Shown: in pieces, positions 39,118-50,081 of the stretch
Numbering within the stretch: position 1 is the first letter of the stretch
Layout of the letters: every line of letters begins with the position of its first letter
Assembly: GCF_000317105.1 (NCBI RefSeq)
Contig: NC_019693.1
Span: 4,093,227 to 4,157,226 of the forward strand
Origin: Oscillatoria acuminata PCC 6304
GTDB taxonomy: Bacteria; Cyanobacteriota; Cyanobacteriia; Cyanobacteriales; Laspinemataceae
Length of the DNA stretch: 64,000 nt
Direction: 5' to 3'
Translations under genes and position numbers: made by a program
Notes under the pieces: model-generated
The model's input: only the letters and a program-made list of their open reading frames with translations
Databases searched by the model: none
What the model was told of the DNA's origin: nothing

Positions 39118-42100
39118 ATGGATATTTTTCCCACTTTACCCGGTTATCAAGTCACTGAAGAATTGTATATCGGTACTCGGACCTTGGTTTATCGAGGCAT
39201 TCAGACCGATACCAACCAACCTGTCGTCATCAAAATTTTACGAAATGAATATCCAAATTTCAGTGAAATTGTTCAGTTTCGTAATCAATATACGATTGCC
39301 AAATCCCTTAACTTTACGGGTATTACTAAAGCGTTGGGCTTAGAGCCTTATCAAAACTGCTACGCTTTAATTATAGAAGATTTTGGGGGAATTTCTCTTT
39401 CGACTTATCTTGAAAAAGCGACAAAGGGAAGGGAACAGTCTAAACATTTATCTTTATCCGAATTTCTTCATATAGCGCTCCAAATTACAGAATCACTGCA
39501 CTACCTCCACCAAAATCATGTGATTCACAAGGACATTAAACCGGCTAATATCCTGATCAATCCAGACAGCAAGCAAGTCAAGTTAATTGACTTCAGTATT
39601 TCTTGTCTACTCCCCCGAGAAACTCAAGAAATTCAAAATGCTCAGGCTTTAGAAGGCACTTTAGCTTATCTATCTCCGGAACAAACCGGGAGAATGAATC
39701 GAGGGATTGATTATCGGTGTGATTTTTATTCCCTAGGTATTACTTTTTATGAAATTTTGACCAAAGACTTACCTTTTATTTCCGAAGATGGGATGGAATT
39801 AATCCATTTTCATCTAGCCAAAACCGCCATACCACTCCATCAAGTTAATCCAGAGATTCCCCTGGTTTTATCGAAAATAGTCAGTAAGTTGATGGCGAAA
39901 AATGCCGAAGAGCGCTATCAAACTGCATTAGGAATCAATCATGATTTACAAAAATGTTTAACTCAATTACAAGAAAACGGACAGATTGAGGATTTTGAAC
40001 TCGCACAACAAGATATTAGCGATCGATTTTTGATTCCCGAAAAGCTCTATGGAAGGGAGACTGAAGTCGAGGAGCTATTAGTTGCCTTTGAGAGAGTCAG
40101 TCAGGGGTCAACAGAAATGATGCTAGTCGCAGGATTTTCTGGGATTGGCAAAACCGCCGTTATCAACGAAGTTCATAAACCAATTGCTCGGCAACGCGGC
40201 TATTTCATCAAAGGTAAATATGACCAGTTTAAACAAAATATTCCCTTGGGTGCATTTGTACAAGCATTTCAAGATTTAATGGAGCAGTTACTCTCTGAAT
40301 CTGATGCCCAACTGCAAACTTGGAAGGCCCAAATTATAGAAGCTGTGGGTGAAAATGGACAAATTCTAATTGATGTCATTCCAGCATTAGAAGAAATCAT
40401 TGGTAAACAACCCGCCTTAGCTGAACTCTCAGGAATATCATCTCAAAATCGTTTTAATTTAATCTTTCATAAATTTCTCCAAGTTTTTACCCGTAAAGAG
40501 CATCCTTTAGTCATCTTTTTAGATGATTTGCAATGGGCAGATTCTGCATCCCTAGAGTTGTTAAAACTATTGATGCAAGAAACCGAGTATTTACTGGTGT
40601 TAGGGGCTTATCGGGATAATGAAGTTTCGCCCCTTCACCCGTTTATTCTAGCCGTAGATGAAAAAATAAAAGCGGGAGCTATCGTTAATACGATTACGTT
40701 ATCACCGTTAAGCCAACCTGATCTCAATCGGTTGATAGCAGAGACCCTGAATTGCGGATTATCCCTGGCCCAATCGTTAACGACATTAGTCTATCAAAAA
40801 ACGAAAGGTAATCCGTTTTTTGCTATTCAGTTTCTGAAAGCATTATATGAAGAACAGCTAATTAGCTTTAATTGGACTATTCAGCATTGGCAATGTGATA
40901 TTGCTCAAGTTGAAGCCTTGGCGATCACTGATGATGTGGTCGATTTTATGGCATTGCAATTACTAAAATTGCCGCCGGAAACCCAGGATATTCTGAAGCT
41001 AGCCGCTTGTGTCGGGGCTGAATTTGATTTAAAGACCTTGGCCATTATCAGTAAGCAATCTCCCGAAATGACGGCGGCAGCTTTATGGCAATCATTGCAG
41101 AAAGGTTTGGTAATTCCGACGAGCAAAATTTATAAGTTTTTTGCAGAAGCTGAGAGTGACGAGGGGGATAAACTTTTAAACTCTTCACTGAATCCCACAT
41201 ATTGCTTTGTTCACGATCGCGTTCAGCAGGCTGCTTATTCTTTAATTCCGGATGACCAGAAACAGAAGGTTCACTACAAAATTGGGCAACTTCTTCTAGA
41301 AGAAATTTCTCCGGAAGATCGGGAAGAACGGATTTTTGAATTAGTCAATCAGCTAAATTATGGAACGAGTTTAGGATTACAGCAACCCGAACGAAATAAC
41401 TTAGCAAAACTCAACCTCATCGCCGGTCGCAAAGCCCGAGCCTCAACCGCTTATCAGGCGGCGCGGGAATATGTCAACTTGGGTTTGCAACTTTTAGGGA
41501 TAGAGGCTTGGGATAAAGAATATGAAACCACCTTATCCCTCCATGAAATCGCTGCTGAAGTGGCTTCTTTGCTCGGTGATTTTGAGCAGATGAATCAGTG
41601 GATGGAGCGAGTTATTCAGTCTGTAAAAACACCTGTAGATGGGGTGCAAGTTTATTATGTAAAAATCCAGGCTTTAGCGGGTCAAAATCAATTGTTAGAG
41701 GCGATCGCCACAGGATTGTCGGTACTCAAACTGCTCGGGGTGAACCTACCCGAAGACCCTACGCCAGTTCAGATGCAGCAAGCTATTCAAGAATTGAACA
41801 TATTGTTGGAGCAAAATGTGATTGAGGACCTGGGGAATTTACCGCCCATGCAGGACCCCCTCAATCTAGCCATCATGAAAGTTGCCAGCAGTATTTGTCC
41901 ATCCTGTACCATGACAGGTTCTATCCCGCTTTTGGTGTTATTAACCGTTCTGCAAATCAAACTTTCCATTGAATTTGGGAACAGTTGTATTTCGGCCATC
42001 AGCTATGTTAACTATGGCATCATCCTAAATAATGTCCTTCAAGATGTGGAGACGGCTGGCCGGTTTGGTCGATTAGCGTATCAACTGGCTTCCCAACCTG

Positions 42101-44526
42101 AGTATAAAAATGTCCTGTCTAGTGTGAATTCAGCCTTTACTTTATTTATCTACCACCGTACTGCTCATTTACAAGAAACGATCGCGATCGCGCAACAAGG
42201 ATATCAAGCTGGATTAGAAGTGGGTGATTTGCAGTACGGGGGCTACAACAAAAATATAGCGTGCTTTCATGCTTACTGGACGGGTCAACCCTTAGCTGAG
42301 TTAGAACCTCAAATTAGTCTAGCTTACCAACAATTGCTGGAAATTAATCAAGCTGGTACAATCAACTTTCTTTCCATTTATTGGGAAGTGGTGCTTACCT
42401 TGATGGGCAATCCAGAGGGAAAAAATATTCGGCTGCTTGATCCGGATTATCAGACGAAGTTGCTATCAGAATGCTTGGCCACTAAAGATTATTTTCAACT
42501 GTCTCTCTTTTATTTTCAAAGATTTATACTTCGCTTTTGGCTAGGGGATCTCCCGGGAGCAGTTGAGGATGCAAAACAAGCCAGACAGTTTCTAATGCCC
42601 AGCATCGGAACAATTGGTGAGGCGATTTTCTACTTCTACGATTCCGTGGTCCTCCTGGCTACTCATGAGTCAGGATCTACGGAATTAGATATAAAATTGC
42701 AACAAGTGCAGGAGAATCAAGCCCAACTTCAAAAATGGGCAAATTATGCACCGATGAATCATTTGCATAAATACCATTTGGTCGAGGCAGAATGCTATCG
42801 ATTGAAAGGCCAAAAACTGGAAGCCCTGGAATCCTATGATTTAGCGATTACCCTCGCTAAAACTCACCAATATCTCCAAGATGAAGCCTTAGCTAACGAA
42901 CTCGCCGCTAAATTTTACCTAGCTTGGGGCAAAGAAAAGTTTGCTGCCGGATATATGCAGGAAGCCTACTATAGTTATGCAAAATGGGGAGCAAAAATCA
43001 AAATTATTGAGTTAGAAGAGCGTTATCCTCAACTCCTCAGACCTATCCTAAAACAACCTCGCACAACCCCCTTATTCCCCCCCAAAAGATCCTCTGCTGT
43101 AAATTTTTCTAACGCCCGAGAAACCATTAGCTCGACGCATACCTCTAGCAATATCTCTGAAGCCTTAGATTTAGCAACCCTGCTGAAAGTTTATCAAGCT
43201 ATTTCCGGAGAAATTGAACTGGATAAACTTCTAACAACGCTCATGGAAATCGTCATTGCCAATGCCGGGGCGGATAAATGCGTCTTAGTCCTCAAACCCG
43301 ATTTGAATGAATTAAAAGTCGTTGCCTTGGTAGAGGATGGAAATCCCCCCCAACTGCTCCCTTCAATTCCCCTGGAATCTAGTCCAGATGTCGCGATTAG
43401 TGTCGTAAATACTGTTAAGCATACCCTGAAGCCCCTGGTCCTAGAGGATGCGCTAATGCATACTCGGTTTATGACAGATAGTTATCTGCAAAAACACCAG
43501 CCCAAAAGCGTACTTTGTAGCCCCATTCTCCATCAAGGACAGTGCATCGGGCTTTTATACTTGGAAAATCATCTAACAATAGGGGCATTTACAAGCGATC
43601 GCGTTGAAGTCCTTAATCTCATTTGCGCTCAAGCCGCTATTTCTTTAGAAAATGCCCGTCTCTATCAAGCTGCTCAACAAGCCTTAAAAGAACTCAAAGA
43701 AGCACAGCTTCAACTCGTGCAAAGTGAAAAAATGTCAGCGTTGGGCAACCTGATCGCGGGAATCGCTCACGAAATCAATAACCCCGTCAACTTCCTGAAT
43801 GGCAATATTAACCCCGCATTGGATTATATCAATGATTTGTTTGAATTGGTTGATCTCTTTCAGAAAGAATACTTAAATTGTAGTGCCGTCATTCAAGAGA
43901 AAATAAAAGTGATCGAACTCGACTATATCCGAGAAGACTTACCGCAATTAATCAATTCCATGCGGGAAGGAGTCAAACGGATCAAAGATATTAGTACGAG
44001 CCTCCGAACCTTTTCTCGGGCTGATACCTACCGTCCGGTTAGTTTTAATATTCACGATGGGATTAATAGTACCCTAATGATTCTCACCCATCGGCTCAAA
44101 GCAAACGAACACCGTCCCCAAATTACGGTGATTAAAAATTATAGTGATTTGCCCCTGATTAAATGTTATGCCGGACAGCTCAATCAGGTTTTCATGAATA
44201 TTTTGGGCAATGCCATCGACGCACTGGATGAATCCAACAATCCGGTTCCCTATGCAGAACGTTCTGATACAATTTTGATCCAAACTGAATTATCCCCGGA
44301 TCAAAAGCAGGTAATCATTCGGATTAAAGACAATGGTGTCGGCATGAGTGATGAGGTGAAAGCGAAGATTTTTGAGGATTTGTTTACCACGAAAGAAGTT
44401 GGAAAAGGAACGGGACTAGGATTAGCCATTGCCCGACAAATTATCGTGGTGAAACACCAGGGCACTATAGAAGTAAACTCTGTTTTAGGAAAGGGAACAG
44501 AATTTGTAATTTCAATTCCCTGTTAA
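39118..44526 (+). CDS. Ser/Thr protein kinase - AAA ATPase - GAF - histidine kinase fusion
   Basis: A 1802-residue signalling protein of the filamentous-cyanobacterial HstK kind. Residues 1-275 are a Ser/Thr kinase domain with Lys39, catalytic HKDIKPAN (137-144) and DFS in place of DFG (158-160). Residues about 305-560 are a STAND/AAA domain with P-loop GFSGIGKT. A TPR-like helical region of about 700 residues follows. Residues about 1365-1515 form a GAF domain, a coiled coil links it to the H-box IAHEINNPVNFL (about 1555), and the HATPase ends the protein with DNGVGM and GKGTGLGLAIA. The gene lies between the two halves of a broken EamA gene. A strong terminator follows. Confidence 0.93.
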   Translation: MDIFPTLPGYQVTEELYIGTRTLVYRGIQTDTNQPVVIKILRNEYPNFSEIVQFRNQYTIAKSLNFTGITKALGLEPYQNCYALIIEDFGGISLSTYLEKATKGREQSKHLSLSEFLHIALQITESLHYLHQNHVIHKDIKPANILINPDSKQVKLIDFSISCLLPRETQEIQNAQALEGTLAYLSPEQTGRMNRGIDYRCDFYSLGITFYEILTKDLPFISEDGMELIHFHLAKTAIPLHQVNPEIPLVLSKIVSKLMAKNAEERYQTALGINHDLQKCLTQLQENGQIEDFELAQQDISDRFLIPEKLYGRETEVEELLVAFERVSQGSTEMMLVAGFSGIGKTAVINEVHKPIARQRGYFIKGKYDQFKQNIPLGAFVQAFQDLMEQLLSESDAQLQTWKAQIIEAVGENGQILIDVIPALEEIIGKQPALAELSGISSQNRFNLIFHKFLQVFTRKEHPLVIFLDDLQWADSASLELLKLLMQETEYLLVLGAYRDNEVSPLHPFILAVDEKIKAGAIVNTITLSPLSQPDLNRLIAETLNCGLSLAQSLTTLVYQKTKGNPFFAIQFLKALYEEQLISFNWTIQHWQCDIAQVEALAITDDVVDFMALQLLKLPPETQDILKLAACVGAEFDLKTLAIISKQSPEMTAAALWQSLQKGLVIPTSKIYKFFAEAESDEGDKLLNSSLNPTYCFVHDRVQQAAYSLIPDDQKQKVHYKIGQLLLEEISPEDREERIFELVNQLNYGTSLGLQQPERNNLAKLNLIAGRKARASTAYQAAREYVNLGLQLLGIEAWDKEYETTLSLHEIAAEVASLLGDFEQMNQWMERVIQSVKTPVDGVQVYYVKIQALAGQNQLLEAIATGLSVLKLLGVNLPEDPTPVQMQQAIQELNILLEQNVIEDLGNLPPMQDPLNLAIMKVASSICPSCTMTGSIPLLVLLTVLQIKLSIEFGNSCISAISYVNYGIILNNVLQDVETAGRFGRLAYQLASQPEYKNVLSSVNSAFTLFIYHRTAHLQETIAIAQQGYQAGLEVGDLQYGGYNKNIACFHAYWTGQPLAELEPQISLAYQQLLEINQAGTINFLSIYWEVVLTLMGNPEGKNIRLLDPDYQTKLLSECLATKDYFQLSLFYFQRFILRFWLGDLPGAVEDAKQARQFLMPSIGTIGEAIFYFYDSVVLLATHESGSTELDIKLQQVQENQAQLQKWANYAPMNHLHKYHLVEAECYRLKGQKLEALESYDLAITLAKTHQYLQDEALANELAAKFYLAWGKEKFAAGYMQEAYYSYAKWGAKIKIIELEERYPQLLRPILKQPRTTPLFPPKRSSAVNFSNARETISSTHTSSNISEALDLATLLKVYQAISGEIELDKLLTTLMEIVIANAGADKCVLVLKPDLNELKVVALVEDGNPPQLLPSIPLESSPDVAISVVNTVKHTLKPLVLEDALMHTRFMTDSYLQKHQPKSVLCSPILHQGQCIGLLYLENHLTIGAFTSDRVEVLNLICAQAAISLENARLYQAAQQALKELKEAQLQLVQSEKMSALGNLIAGIAHEINNPVNFLNGNINPALDYINDLFELVDLFQKEYLNCSAVIQEKIKVIELDYIREDLPQLINSMREGVKRIKDISTSLRTFSRADTYRPVSFNIHDGINSTLMILTHRLKANEHRPQITVIKNYSDLPLIKCYAGQLNQVFMNILGNAIDALDESNNPVPYAERSDTILIQTELSPDQKQVIIRIKDNGVGMSDEVKAKIFEDLFTTKEVGKGTGLGLAIARQIIVVKHQGTIEVNSVLGKGTEFVISIPC

Positions 44527-44540
44527 TCTTAAAAAGAGTG

Positions 44541-44572
44541 ACTAGGAAATATTTATATTTCCTAGTTTTGGT
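44541..44572 (+). terminator. Rho-independent terminator of the kinase fusion gene
   Basis: ACTAGGAAATAT, TT, ATATTTCCTAGT: a perfect 12-bp stem, followed by TTTGG. It starts 15 bp after the stop codon. Confidence 0.85.
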
Positions 44573-44945
44573 ATCATGACCAGTCAATTATGAATCCAGG
44601 AACTGCTATAATTACAAGTTATCATCCACGGATTTCCGTCTTGATTCAAATTTTATTGACCCGAGCAAGAAGTCGCATCTATGAGATTTGGGGTGGAGGG
44701 ATGACGGACTGGGAGGGTAATTTCAAAGGTCGTGCTAGTTTCCGGGTTTGGATAACAAGTTAGAGTTCTACTACGGCAATGAAAATCAAAGTTGTGAGAG
44801 AAACTACCCCAATAAAGGATTCTAAAAATACCAGAGAAGCATTAAGATTGTCAAAGTCTTTCTCCCTTTAACTCTTCTGCGATTTGGAATGAACGCTCTG
44901 TTGTTTTCTATTCATAATGAGAGGATTGAATTGCCATCTTTTCTA

Positions 44946-45248
44946 CTTCTTTAAAAATGAGCGAACCGTAAGCGTAATCCAAGTGGCAAAATGAAGGGCG
45001 AGAAATCCCCCAGCAACCCCAGCATAAATAACTGCCCCAGACTGGAGGGATTGCGGTTTGATGTTTCTTCAGGTTGGTAGCAACAATAGGGCTGCTAAAT
45101 TAAACCGAGAGGCTGCTAAAATTAGGCTAAATCCTACCCCTTGTACCCCAGCGTCATGGAATGCTAATCGGATTAAAATCGCCCCCGTAGATAACGCGAA
45201 AATACCTAGTCCTAAAATTAAAATCAGAGTCCAGGGGTCCGGTTTCAT
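44946..45248 (-). pseudogene. EamA/DMT transporter, N-terminal fragment with nonsense codon
   Basis: Reading on the minus strand from the ATG at 45248, 59 codons encode MKPDPWTLILILGLGIFAL... through LAALLLLPT and then TGA at 45071-45069. The same frame continues as transporter-like sequence (SGAVIYAGVAGGFLALHFAT) to about 44965. The stop sits where an aromatic residue such as Trp would be expected. This is the first EamA repeat; the second lies at 37651-38160. Confidence 0.75.
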
Positions 45249-45587
45249 TCTTCACTTCCTGTACTGGCAAGACTTCTGCAAATTGAAGCGGTGGAACCCA
45301 ATCCGTAGGAGGGCAGTCAATCCATTGCTTCTTGTAGGGATAGCGGCGATCGGTCAGTCCGGACGGGGCTGTATTGATCATCACTTCAAACCTTAACATG
45401 GCCCTCTATATTCGGGGATATAGGTGAGTCCCACTCTAATCCCATAATCTAACTCCAGATAGATATAACCGGGTTTTATAAGTGATATAAACTATAAAGA
45501 TGGTTTTGCCATTGTCTACTCAGATTAGAGGTAGAAAACGAAGGCTAACGTCAAAACCAAACCCCCTTAACATTTATCGAAATTAAA
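45249..45587. other. Intergenic region, no gene seen
   Basis: About 340 bp upstream of the DUF1830 gene. It should hold that gene's promoter. The open frame 45058-45396 on the plus strand is antisense to the EamA fragment and is not called. Confidence 0.5.
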
Positions 45588-45893
45588 ATGCTATTAAATT
45601 CAAGGCTGGAAGAAGAAGTTAAAACAAACGACGCTTTTCCACATATTTTATGTTTTCATAGCAACTCAACCCCTTATCTTCAAATCATAAAATTGATTAA
45701 TTCAAAAGATTTTGAATTAGAACGGGTTCTGTTTCCTCAAGAAAGGTTGATGTTTACCGCTGTTCCAGAGGCTCAATTAGAAATTACAACTTGTCAAAAT
45801 GGCATCCCTGGAAGGCCAGAATGCATTTCTTGCGATCGCTTGCAGGTTCAGGTATCTGAATCTCGTTCCTCTAGCCAAATCCTCGTTTCTTGA
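45588..45893 (+). CDS. DUF1830 family protein
   Basis: A 101-residue cyanobacterial protein. The pattern ILCFHSNSTPYLQIIKLIN, FELERVLFPQERLMFTAVPEAQLEI, and a final CDRLQV matches the DUF1830 family, which is near-universal in cyanobacteria but has no assigned role. Four cysteines are present, two of them as CISC. The C-terminal dozen residues are Ser-rich. A clear terminator follows. Confidence 0.8.
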   Translation: MLLNSRLEEEVKTNDAFPHILCFHSNSTPYLQIIKLINSKDFELERVLFPQERLMFTAVPEAQLEITTCQNGIPGRPECISCDRLQVQVSESRSSSQILVS

Positions 45894-45948
45894 AAAATTG
45901 GAATAGACCCAGTAAGAGCAGAGAATCCGGACTGTTTACCCACCCCTG

Positions 45949-45985
45949 AGCCTTTGCCGAAAAAGTTGGCAAAGGCTAATTTTTT
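45949..45985 (+). terminator. Rho-independent terminator after the DUF1830 gene
   Basis: AGCCTTTGCC and GGCAAAGGCT form a perfect 10-bp stem around a 9-base loop, followed by AATTTTTTG. Confidence 0.9.
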
Positions 45986-46069
45986 GCAAAGGAAAAGGCT
46001 GTTTAAAGCGGCTTTAACTTGAAGAAGGGAGCCATTTTTGCAGGCCAATTTAACCGGGGAGAGGGCTGA

Positions 46070-46870
<801 letters not shown>

Positions 46871-47007
46871 TCAACCATCTTACCGGGTTAGGGGCAGCAA
46901 CAAATCGCAGAGTTGGGCTTTTTGAGCAAGTCGCCGAGGGGATCATCGGGTTTAATCAGTCCGGGTCAATGGGGTAAAGTGAAACAATAACTTTTGAGAC
47001 CCATTTT

Positions 47008-47736
47008 ATGAAACAGATCCTTCAACGAATCATCCCCTGGAAAGCCGGATTTACCGGACTCCTGTTATCCATCACGGCGATCGCCTTAGCAACCTTGGTG
47101 GCAGTGGCACCCGCTGCGGCAACCGGGGTCTATCAAATGCCAATTCTCCATGCTGGCGATCGCACCTGGACCATTGATGATGCCGAAGTCCTCAGTCGCC
47201 TCACGGAAGGCAATCTTAGCAAAGCCCTCAGTGCCCTGCAAAAAGACACCGGCAACGAAGTTCGTCTCGTCACCATTCGCCGCCTAGACTACGGCGAAAC
47301 CATTGAGAGTTTTACCGAAAAACTCTTTGAAAAATGGTTTCCCACCCCAGACGAAGGGGCGCATCAAACCGTACTGGTGGTCGATACCCTTACGAATAAT
47401 TCCGCCATCCGGACTGGAGATGAGATCCAATCTCTCTTAACCGCTGAAATTGCTGAAAGTGTGGCCCAAGAAACGCTCCAAGTCCCCTTACGAGAGGGCG
47501 ATAAATACAATCAAGCCTTAACCGATGCCAGCGATCGCATGATTGCCGTCCTTTCTGGTCAACCGGACCCAGGACCCCCGATTGTTGATACCAGCTTGAA
47601 CATTGAACGCACCTTTGCCACGGCAGAAGAAACCGATACCGGCAATGCCACGATGGTGGTGATCGTCCTTTTAGTCCTGGCGACGGTGATCCCAATGGCG
47701 ACCTATTATTTCTATCAAGGAGGCTTTTTACAGTAA
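47008..47736 (+). CDS. psb32: Photosystem II repair protein Psb32 (TPM domain)
   Basis: A 242-residue lumenal/thylakoid protein. It has an N-terminal signal or anchor segment (about 12-39, ending PAAATG), a TPM domain (DDAEVLSRLTEGNLSKAL to about 185, with VRLVTIRRLDYG and TVLVVDT), and a C-terminal membrane span (about 216-236). Length, order and the presence of both hydrophobic ends match cyanobacterial Psb32, which protects PSII from photodamage and speeds its repair. Other TPM proteins are usually longer with Gly-rich tails. Confidence 0.85.
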   Translation: MKQILQRIIPWKAGFTGLLLSITAIALATLVAVAPAAATGVYQMPILHAGDRTWTIDDAEVLSRLTEGNLSKALSALQKDTGNEVRLVTIRRLDYGETIESFTEKLFEKWFPTPDEGAHQTVLVVDTLTNNSAIRTGDEIQSLLTAEIAESVAQETLQVPLREGDKYNQALTDASDRMIAVLSGQPDPGPPIVDTSLNIERTFATAEETDTGNATMVVIVLLVLATVIPMATYYFYQGGFLQ

Positions 47737-47770
47737 CTGACTGCACCAATTTTGACTCGGGATTCGGCTT

Positions 47771-47807
47771 GGGGATGAGCACATGGACTCAGAATGCGCT
47801 CATCTCC
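47771..47807. terminator. Hairpin between psb32 and the DUF4346 gene
   Basis: GGGGATGAGC at 47771-47780 pairs with GCTCATCTCC at 47798-47807 with one G-U pair, around a 17-base loop. It lacks a T-run, so its terminator role is uncertain, but it lies in the gap between two convergent genes. Confidence 0.45.
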
Positions 47808-47915
47808 AACCTCAGCCGCTAGAACCCGGGTTTGGTTTCAAACTCTCGGCTGGCGTTGGGACAAATTTAGGGCCCAAACCCGATTGATTGTCCCCGTAAA
47901 TACTTTACCCCTCCC

Positions 47916-48299
47916 CTAGTCCTGGACATACTCCTCCCCACTCACCAGGGCCATCTGAGCACGCATGAATTCTCGACCCAGATAGGCGGCATGATCCAGC
48001 ATCGTCACCGAACAAGAGTCCTTGTCCTCAAAAATTTTCACGCAGAGTTCTTTTGCGGTTCTCCCAGAGAATAACGTTTCGTGGGTGCGTTGGACCTTTC
48101 CTTTTGCCGGTATCGGTTTCCCGGTTTCCGGGTCAAGGGCTAACCCGCGATCATCAATCACATTGGTATAATGCTTGGCACAAATTAATTCGGCCTCGCG
48201 ATCGAGGTAGATGATGAAATAACCGCCGGGGTCGAGCGCAAGCTCACGTTTAGAGAGTTCATCATCAATGGCACTAATCTGGGATGGGAGTGAATTCAT
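47916..48299 (-). CDS. DUF4346 family protein
   Basis: A 127-residue cyanobacterial protein. LDPGGYFIIYLDREAELI, a DDRGLALDPETGKPIPAKG loop, and DHAAYLGREFMRAQMAL match the DUF4346 family. Some homologues are fused to folate or thymidylate enzymes; the role of the stand-alone form is not known. It has no signal peptide or membrane span. Confidence 0.75.
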   Translation of the reverse strand: MNSLPSQISAIDDELSKRELALDPGGYFIIYLDREAELICAKHYTNVIDDRGLALDPETGKPIPAKGKVQRTHETLFSGRTAKELCVKIFEDKDSCSVTMLDHAAYLGREFMRAQMALVSGEEYVQD

Positions 48300-48472
48300 A
48301 ATTAATGAGAGCGACTTTTATCTTCTAGGTTATCGAAAATAGCGCGATCGCCATAATCCAAATTATCTTTCATTTTCGGTCAAAGACTGACCAGCTAATG
48401 CTTCAGGGTGCAAGCTACTATTGAGAATGTGGCGAATCTCCCTCCACCCTATACACTTGAGGCAGTCGTTTC

Positions 48473-50023
48473 GTGAAAAATCTGCTTATGCGTATTGCAT
48501 TTCTCAATCCCCAGGGTAACTTCGATCCAAAAGATAGTCATCTGACTGAACATCCGGATTTCGGGGGCCAGTTAGTTTATGTGAAACAGGTGGCGATCGC
48601 GATGGCCCATCAAGGTCACAAAGTTGATATTATCACTCGCCAGATTATTGACTCCGACTGGCCTGAGTTTGCCGAACCGTTCGATGCCTATCCTGGGGTG
48701 GAAAATGTCCGAATTATCCGCTTTCGCGCTGGCCCAAAAGGATTTATCAGGAAAGAACTCCTTTGGCCGCATCTGGTCAAAGAATGGGTTCCCAATATTC
48801 TGCAATTCTATCGAGAAGAGGGCGCATTCCCCGATGTGTTTACCACGCACTACGGGGATGGAGGTCTCGCCGGGGTGTTGATTGAAGCCGCCACGGGTAT
48901 CCCATTCACCTTTACGGGTCATTCCCTCGGCGCTCAAAAAATCGACAAACTGGAAATGACGCCGCAAAATATGGAAAGCATGGACAGGCATTTTCATTTT
49001 GCTCGGCGCTTGATGGCGGAACGGTTAAGCATGAATCGGTCAGCGGTTAATATTACCAGTACGCAAACGGAACGCTTTGAGCAATATGGTCATCGGGTTT
49101 ATCAGGATGCGGCGGATGTGAAGGACGATACCCGGTTTGAGGTGATTGCACCGGGGGTCGATGCCAGTATGTTTAGTCCTAATGTCTCCTGCGAGAATGA
49201 AAAAGAGATTCAGGACCTGATTGATGAACGATTGGCCAGGGATATCGATGAGGACCGTCTGGGATATCCGATTATTTTGGCCTCTAGCCGCCTCGCACCG
49301 AAGAAAAACCTCCAAGGTCTCGTGGAAGCCTTTGCTCAGAGTGAGACGCTGCAAAACACGGCCAATCTGGTGATGATTACGGGGGGACTGGATAACCCAC
49401 TGGAGGAAGAATGCGGTGATGATGAAACTGAACGGGTCTTAGCTCCCATTCGGAAAGTGGTTAAAAAGAGTAAGTTATCGGGAAAGATTAGCGCGTTTTC
49501 CTTGCCGGATCAACCGGCTTTGGCGGCTTGTTATCGATTTTTAGCAAAACGAGGTTCGGTGTTTACTTTAACGTCGTTGTTTGAACCCTTTGGATTAGCC
49601 CCATTGGAAGCGGCAGCGGCGGGGTTACCCTTGGTGGTGACTGAAAATAGCGGGTTGAGTGAAGTGCTCAAACAAACCCCGGAAGAATGTGCGGTTCTGG
49701 TTGATCCTTGCGATCCGGCAGATATTGCCCGAGGATTAGAACGGCTGTTAGGGGATAAAGAGTTGTGGGAAGAGATGCGATCGCGCTGTCAAAAGTTGGT
49801 TCTGGAGGACTACACCTGGGAAAGCACCGGCAAAGATTATCTCAAGGTCATTAAAGAAATTGTTGCCGCACCCAATGACCGACGACCGGACAAGGTTCTG
49901 CTGATTCATCCCTATTTCCGCAATCCCAAACCGGCTTTTGATTTGAATGTAGAGGATTTACAAGCGCTGTATTTTCCAACAGCAGAAGTGACCGAAAAAG
50001 TGACCGAAGAAAAGGCAGAATAA
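48473..50023 (+). CDS. sps: Sucrose-phosphate synthase-like GT4 glycosyltransferase
   Basis: A GT-B glycosyltransferase of about 516 residues, the size of the minimal cyanobacterial SPS that joins UDP-glucose or ADP-glucose to fructose 6-phosphate. The N-terminal lobe has RIAFLNPQGNF and FGGQLVYVKQVA. THYGDGG and GHSLGAQK follow. The C-terminal lobe has SSRLAPKKNL and the acidic EX7E motif in LFEPFGLAPLEAAAAGLP. There is no phosphatase domain. A GTG at 48473 with GAGG upstream is the start taken here; the ATG at 48488 is the alternative. Sucrose synthase is excluded by length. A related GT4 function remains possible. Confidence 0.83.
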   Translation: MKNLLMRIAFLNPQGNFDPKDSHLTEHPDFGGQLVYVKQVAIAMAHQGHKVDIITRQIIDSDWPEFAEPFDAYPGVENVRIIRFRAGPKGFIRKELLWPHLVKEWVPNILQFYREEGAFPDVFTTHYGDGGLAGVLIEAATGIPFTFTGHSLGAQKIDKLEMTPQNMESMDRHFHFARRLMAERLSMNRSAVNITSTQTERFEQYGHRVYQDAADVKDDTRFEVIAPGVDASMFSPNVSCENEKEIQDLIDERLARDIDEDRLGYPIILASSRLAPKKNLQGLVEAFAQSETLQNTANLVMITGGLDNPLEEECGDDETERVLAPIRKVVKKSKLSGKISAFSLPDQPALAACYRFLAKRGSVFTLTSLFEPFGLAPLEAAAAGLPLVVTENSGLSEVLKQTPEECAVLVDPCDPADIARGLERLLGDKELWEEMRSRCQKLVLEDYTWESTGKDYLKVIKEIVAAPNDRRPDKVLLIHPYFRNPKPAFDLNVEDLQALYFPTAEVTEKVTEEKAE

Positions 50024-50044
50024 AATAACCCATAATAACCGGAA

Positions 50045-50076
50045 TGAGGGGGGAGAGAACTCCCCCCTCATAGCTT
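50045..50076. terminator. Bidirectional terminator between sps and lysC
   Basis: TGAGGGGGGA, six bases, TCCCCCCTCA: a perfect 10-bp GC-rich stem between two convergent stop codons, followed on the plus strand by TAGCTTTTTC. Confidence 0.88.
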
Positions 50077-50081
50077 TTTCA

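Noticed and set aside
45058-45396. 112-codon plus-strand frame
   Set aside because: It is antisense to the EamA N-terminal fragment, whose minus-strand frame has clear membrane-protein character.
45588-45893. Small secreted or toxin-like protein reading of this gene
   Set aside because: No signal peptide; the central pattern fits the DUF1830 family better.
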